Assembly (NCBI RefSeq): GCF_900109915.1
Contig: NZ_FOBU01000001.1
Coordinates: forward strand, 1,449,004 to 1,513,003
Direction: 5' to 3'
Length of the DNA: 64,000 bases
Source of the DNA: Luteibacter sp. UNCMF331Sha3.1
GTDB lineage: Bacteria; Pseudomonadota; Gammaproteobacteria; Xanthomonadales; Rhodanobacteraceae
Below are positions 60,593 through 64,000 of this stretch, piece by piece. How positions within the stretch are numbered: position 1 is the stretch's first letter; each line of letters starts with the position of its first letter. A program made the position numbers and the translations under genes. The notes beneath the pieces were generated by a model that was given only the letters and a program-made list of their open reading frames with translations, had not been told where the DNA came from and did not search any database.

Positions 60593-62770
60593 ATGAATCG
60601 TGACCCGCGCATCGAAGACCTCATCGCCCGCATGACCGTCGAGGAAAAAGTCGGCCAGCTGGGCGTGTTCGCCGATGCCGTGCGGCCGTTCGCGCCCGAC
60701 ATCAATCCCGAGGTGAACGCGAAGGGCGCGGCCGAAGTGCTCGATCAGGTGCGGGCCGGTCGCGTCGGTGCCTTGTTCAACGGCGTCGGGGCGGCGGAGG
60801 GCCGGGAGGCTCAGCGCGTCGCCGTGGAAGAGAGCCGCCTCGGCATCCCGCTGCTCTTCGGCGCGGACGTGATCCACGGCATGCGCACCGTGTTTCCCAT
60901 TCCGTTGGGCGAAGCCGCCTCGTTCGAACCGGACCTGGCCGAGCGCACCGCGCGCGTGACCGCCGTCGAAGCGACTGCGGCGGGCGTGCACTGGACGTTC
61001 GCCCCGGCGGTCGACATCGCGCGCGACCAGCGCTGGGGCCGCGTCGCCGAAGCCGCCGGTGAAGACGTGGTGCTCGGCTCGGCGTTCGCCGCCGCGCGCG
61101 TCCGCGGCTTCCAGGGCGACGATCTCACCGCGGACGATGCGCTGCTCGCCACACCGAAACACTTCGCCGCTTACGGCGCGGTCGCGGGCGGCATGGAGTA
61201 CAACACCGTGGACATTTCGCCGCAGACGCTGCGCGACGTCCATCTGCCGCCGTTCAAGGCGGCCCTCGATGCCGGCGCGCTGACGTTCATGAGCGCGTTC
61301 AACGACATCAACGGCGTTCCGGCATCGGGCAATCGCGAACTGATGACCGACATCCTTCGCGGCGAATGGGGCTTCCGCGGCCTCGTCGTATCCGACTACA
61401 CCGCCGACATGGAACTGATCGCGCACGGCTTCGCCGCCGACGAGCGCGATGCCACCCGTCTCGCGTTTCTCGCGGGCGTCGACATGAGCATGCAGAGCGG
61501 TTTCTATGCCGATCACCTGGGCGAACTCGTCGCCTCGGGCGAGGTGCCCATGGCCGTGCTCGACGAAGGCGTGCGCCGCGTGCTCACCGTGAAGAACGCC
61601 ATCGGCCTGTTCGACAACCCGTATCGGTCGCTCGACGCCGCCGTCGAGGCGGATACGTCGAAGGATGCGGAGCACGCGGTTCTCGCGCGCGACGGCGCAC
61701 GCCGTTCGATCGTGATGCTGAAGAACGACGGCGTGCTTCCGCTGCGCAAGGCCGGCCAGAAGATCGCCCTCGTCGGTCCCTTCGGTGCCGACGTCGACAA
61801 TCTCGAAGGCTGCTGGACGCTCTTCGGTGATGCGCGTCGCCACGTCAACATCGAGACCGGCCTCCGCGACGCGCTGGACGACGCCTCCGCGCTCGAGGTC
61901 GTCGCGGGTTCCGGCATCGAAGAAGCGATCGACGGTGGCATCGAGGCCGCCGTCGCCGCGGCGCGACGTGCCGATGTCGTGCTCCTCGCGATCGGCGAAC
62001 CGCAGAATTACTCGGGCGAAGCGCAGTCGCGGACCCAGATCGTCGTGCCACCCGCGCAGCAGGCGCTCGCGGAGGCCGTCGTCGCCTCGGGCACGCCGGT
62101 CGTGGTGTTGCTCAAGAATGGCCGCGCGCTCGCGCTCACCGGCGCCGTGCGTGCCGCGAACGCGATCCTCGTCACGTGGTTCCTCGGCAGCCAGACGGGC
62201 CCGGCGATCGCCGACGTCGTCTTCGGCGATTACAACCCGGCCGCGCGCCTGCCCGTCAGTTTCCCGCAGGATGCCGGCCAGCAGCCGTACTTCTACAACC
62301 ATCCGCGCACCGGCCGCCCGGAGCTGGCGGACCAGCCGCCGGCATTCAAGTCGCGCTACCGCGACATCACGTTCGACGCGCTGTATCCGTTCGGTCACGG
62401 TCTCAGCTACACCACTTTCGCTTACACCGCGCCACGCGTGAAGGCGAACGTGGCGTGGAACGAGACGATCGTCGTAAGCGCGACGGTGACGAATACCGGC
62501 GCCGTCCCGGGCGAGGAAGTGGTGCAGCTTTACGTTCACGATCGCGTCGCGAGTCGCGTGCGGCCGGTGCGCGAACTCAAGGCGTTCCGCAAGATCATGC
62601 TCGCGCCCGGTGCCTCCGAAGAGGTGGCATTCGAACTCACCCGACGCGACCTCGCCTTCACTCATCGCGACGGAACGACCTTCGACGCCGAGGCCGGTAC
62701 GTTCGACGTCTGGATCGCAGGTTCATCGGCCGCCGGCGAGGCCGCGATGTTCGAGCTTCTGGCGAGCTGA
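60593..62770 (+). CDS. GH3 beta-glucosidase (BglX-like)
   Basis: A 725-aa GH3 enzyme: TIM-barrel domain (about 10-340) with HGMRTVFPIPLGEAASFEP, KHFAAYGAVAGGMEYN and the nucleophile Asp in GLVVSDYTADMEL near 268; second domain with acid/base Glu in GEPQNYSGEAQSR; and a fibronectin-like C-terminus (YPFGHGLSYTTFAY onward). It removes terminal beta-linked glucose or related sugars. Unlike E. coli BglX it has no signal peptide, so it should be cytosolic. The ATG at 60593 is favoured over GTG at 60554. Confidence 0.92.
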   Translation: MNRDPRIEDLIARMTVEEKVGQLGVFADAVRPFAPDINPEVNAKGAAEVLDQVRAGRVGALFNGVGAAEGREAQRVAVEESRLGIPLLFGADVIHGMRTVFPIPLGEAASFEPDLAERTARVTAVEATAAGVHWTFAPAVDIARDQRWGRVAEAAGEDVVLGSAFAAARVRGFQGDDLTADDALLATPKHFAAYGAVAGGMEYNTVDISPQTLRDVHLPPFKAALDAGALTFMSAFNDINGVPASGNRELMTDILRGEWGFRGLVVSDYTADMELIAHGFAADERDATRLAFLAGVDMSMQSGFYADHLGELVASGEVPMAVLDEGVRRVLTVKNAIGLFDNPYRSLDAAVEADTSKDAEHAVLARDGARRSIVMLKNDGVLPLRKAGQKIALVGPFGADVDNLEGCWTLFGDARRHVNIETGLRDALDDASALEVVAGSGIEEAIDGGIEAAVAAARRADVVLLAIGEPQNYSGEAQSRTQIVVPPAQQALAEAVVASGTPVVVLLKNGRALALTGAVRAANAILVTWFLGSQTGPAIADVVFGDYNPAARLPVSFPQDAGQQPYFYNHPRTGRPELADQPPAFKSRYRDITFDALYPFGHGLSYTTFAYTAPRVKANVAWNETIVVSATVTNTGAVPGEEVVQLYVHDRVASRVRPVRELKAFRKIMLAPGASEEVAFELTRRDLAFTHRDGTTFDAEAGTFDVWIAGSSAAGEAAMFELLAS

Positions 62771-62885
62771 AGTCCGGGGCCGCGACGCGCGCGCCGGGTC
62801 GACTTACCTCGACCGTCTGTAACGACCGATCCTGTCCGCCGTCGCGCCGTCCTACGGTAGCGCTCCCCCTCAAGGAGCACTGCCC

Positions 62886-64000
62886 ATGCGCATACGTCCG
62901 CGCGTCCTTCCCCTTGCCATCGCCTTGTCCGCGCTCGCCCTCACGGTCCTGAGGGCGCACGCGCAGGACACCGCGGGCGACATCCGCTGGTCCACCTGCA
63001 CGACGGATCTCGTCGAGGCCGAGTGGATCGACGCGCTGGGCGAACGCCTGCAATGTGGCCGCATGCGCGCAGCACGCGACGACGACGATCCGGCCATGGG
63101 GACGATCGACGTGGGGCTCGTTCGCGTGAAGGCCGCGGACAGCCCGGCGCGAAAAGGCTCGCTCTTCTTCAATTTCGGCGGCCCGGGCGGCAACCCGCTC
63201 GACTTCCTGCCGCTGTACGACTACGCATGGTCCCTGGCGGATGCGAGCGAACCGGTCGCCGGTCACCGTCGGCGCATCGCCGATCGCTTCGATTTCGTCG
63301 CGGTGATCCCGCGTGGCCTGAAAGGCGGCACCACGTATGCATGCACGCCGAGTCCCGCCTTCGCAGCGGCGCACGATCCCACCGTCGACACCGATGACGA
63401 CGCATGGCGCGGACTCGTCGAGGCGAGCGACGCGTTCGCGAAAGGCTGCGCTGACGATATTCAGCCCTACGTCCGCACGCTGCAGCACGTGCGCGACATG
63501 GAGCGGGCACGCGTCGCGCTCGGCGAGCCGGCGATGAACTTTCTCGGGATCTCCTACGGCACATGGGTCGGTGCCTACTACGCCGCAGTCTTTCCCGAGC
63601 ACACGGGGCGCATGGTCCTCGACTCGTCGATGAACTTCGCGGGCACCTTCGAAGACCAGCTCGACGACACCCCGGCCGAGCGCCACGCGTTGTTCGTAGG
63701 CAGGGCGCTCGGCCCCGCCATGAGGGAACCCGGGTACGGGCTGGGCAGCGATGGCGACGCGATCATGCGGCGACTGCGCACCATGCCGCATCGGGCCCGC
63801 GAAGCATGGGCGTCCCGCATCGACGACGCCGCGCAGCTGGCCGCGGCATTGACGCTCGCGGACTGGTTACGCGAGCAGGGCACGCCGGACACGGCACCGC
63901 TGATCGAACGCATCGAACGTCACCGATTCAGCGACGTGCCGGCGCTGGACGACGACATTCGCGCCGCCGCGATGGCCTTCGTTGACCGGCCCCATCCATC
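62886..64000 (+). CDS. Secreted alpha/beta hydrolase, tripeptidyl-aminopeptidase-like, partial
   Basis: The first 371 codons of a gene cut by the right edge. A signal peptide (to LRAHA) precedes an S33-type alpha/beta hydrolase: oxyanion segment FNFGGPGGNP near 100, FDFVAVIPRGLKGG near 140, nucleophile elbow GISYGTWVGAYYAAVFPEHTG (Ser near 222), VLDSSM. The missing C-terminal part should hold the TAP-like domain and remaining catalytic residues. Ribosome binding site AAGGAG precedes the ATG. Peptides or esters are likely substrates. Confidence 0.85.
   Translation, partial: MRIRPRVLPLAIALSALALTVLRAHAQDTAGDIRWSTCTTDLVEAEWIDALGERLQCGRMRAARDDDDPAMGTIDVGLVRVKAADSPARKGSLFFNFGGPGGNPLDFLPLYDYAWSLADASEPVAGHRRRIADRFDFVAVIPRGLKGGTTYACTPSPAFAAAHDPTVDTDDDAWRGLVEASDAFAKGCADDIQPYVRTLQHVRDMERARVALGEPAMNFLGISYGTWVGAYYAAVFPEHTGRMVLDSSMNFAGTFEDQLDDTPAERHALFVGRALGPAMREPGYGLGSDGDAIMRRLRTMPHRAREAWASRIDDAAQLAAALTLADWLREQGTPDTAPLIERIERHRFSDVPALDDDIRAAAMAFVDRPHP

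Noticed and set aside
1-64000. CRISPR arrays, tRNA or rRNA genes, insertion sequences, prophage genes
   Set aside because: No regularly spaced repeats, no recognisable tRNA/rRNA sequence, and no transposase or integrase frame were seen by eye.

Overview
This is a high-GC, gene-dense chromosomal window. It carries a complete cyoABCD bo-type quinol oxidase operon, FecI/FecR/TonB-receptor signalling, many efflux and envelope genes, and dispersed REP-like palindromes. That mix suggests a gammaproteobacterium of the Rhodanobacteraceae/Xanthomonadales (Luteibacter or Dyella-like); this is inferred from gene content, since no rRNA or tRNA gene was found.

Layout. 1-3000: envelope genes (start of an LTA-synthase-like phosphoglycerol transferase, a YrbL-like protein, an ArnT-like glycosyltransferase). 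3208-7291: a FecI-type sigma factor, FecR-type regulator and transducing TonB receptor. 7320-13224 (minus strand): DUF535/VirK-like gene, SURF1, cyoDCBA. 13367-17435: MFS transporter, Ada repair protein, epimerase, DUF2058 protein. 17539-20649: large secreted glycoside-hydrolase-like protein. 20688-22629: broken chaperone-usher fimbrial locus (pilin and adhesin kept, chaperone reduced to its first codons, usher missing). 23150-25722: signalling genes. 25857-34240: pbpC plus bacterial alpha-2-macroglobulin. 34546-38322: HWE kinase, then an ECF42 sigma factor with its DGPF/YCII and VOC genes. 38424-41036: DUF1851 protein, beta-lactamase-like protein, YbhN-like protein. 41162-44039: modE and modABC with a probable ModE box. 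44191-51066: EmrA/NodT/EmrB-type efflux operon, DUF2946 protein, TonB receptor. 51150-60231 (minus strand): lanthipeptide region. 60593-64000: GH3 beta-glucosidase and a secreted S33-type hydrolase cut by the right edge.

The main discovery is a class III lanthipeptide locus at 51150-54124. A LanKC synthetase (897 aa) is preceded by an uncalled 42-codon gene (53996-54124) with an ideal ribosome binding site, the class III leader motif ILDLQ, and a Ser-x2-Ser-x3-Cys labionin motif. Upstream on the same strand lie an ABC ATPase, an 800-residue FtsX/MacB-type permease, an NtrC-like response regulator that has lost the GAFTGA sigma-54 contact loop, and a histidine kinase with almost no periplasmic loop. 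Two GTCC-N6-GGAC palindromes spaced 20 bp apart lie between the kinase and the precursor gene. Together these look like a self-contained peptide production, export/sensing and control system.

Other notable signals are a 30-bp element (25/30 identical) upstream of both the FecI-type sigma gene and the VirK-like gene, an ECF42-type promoter before the DGPF genes, a near-consensus ModE box at modA, and identical 28-bp palindromes at gene ends.
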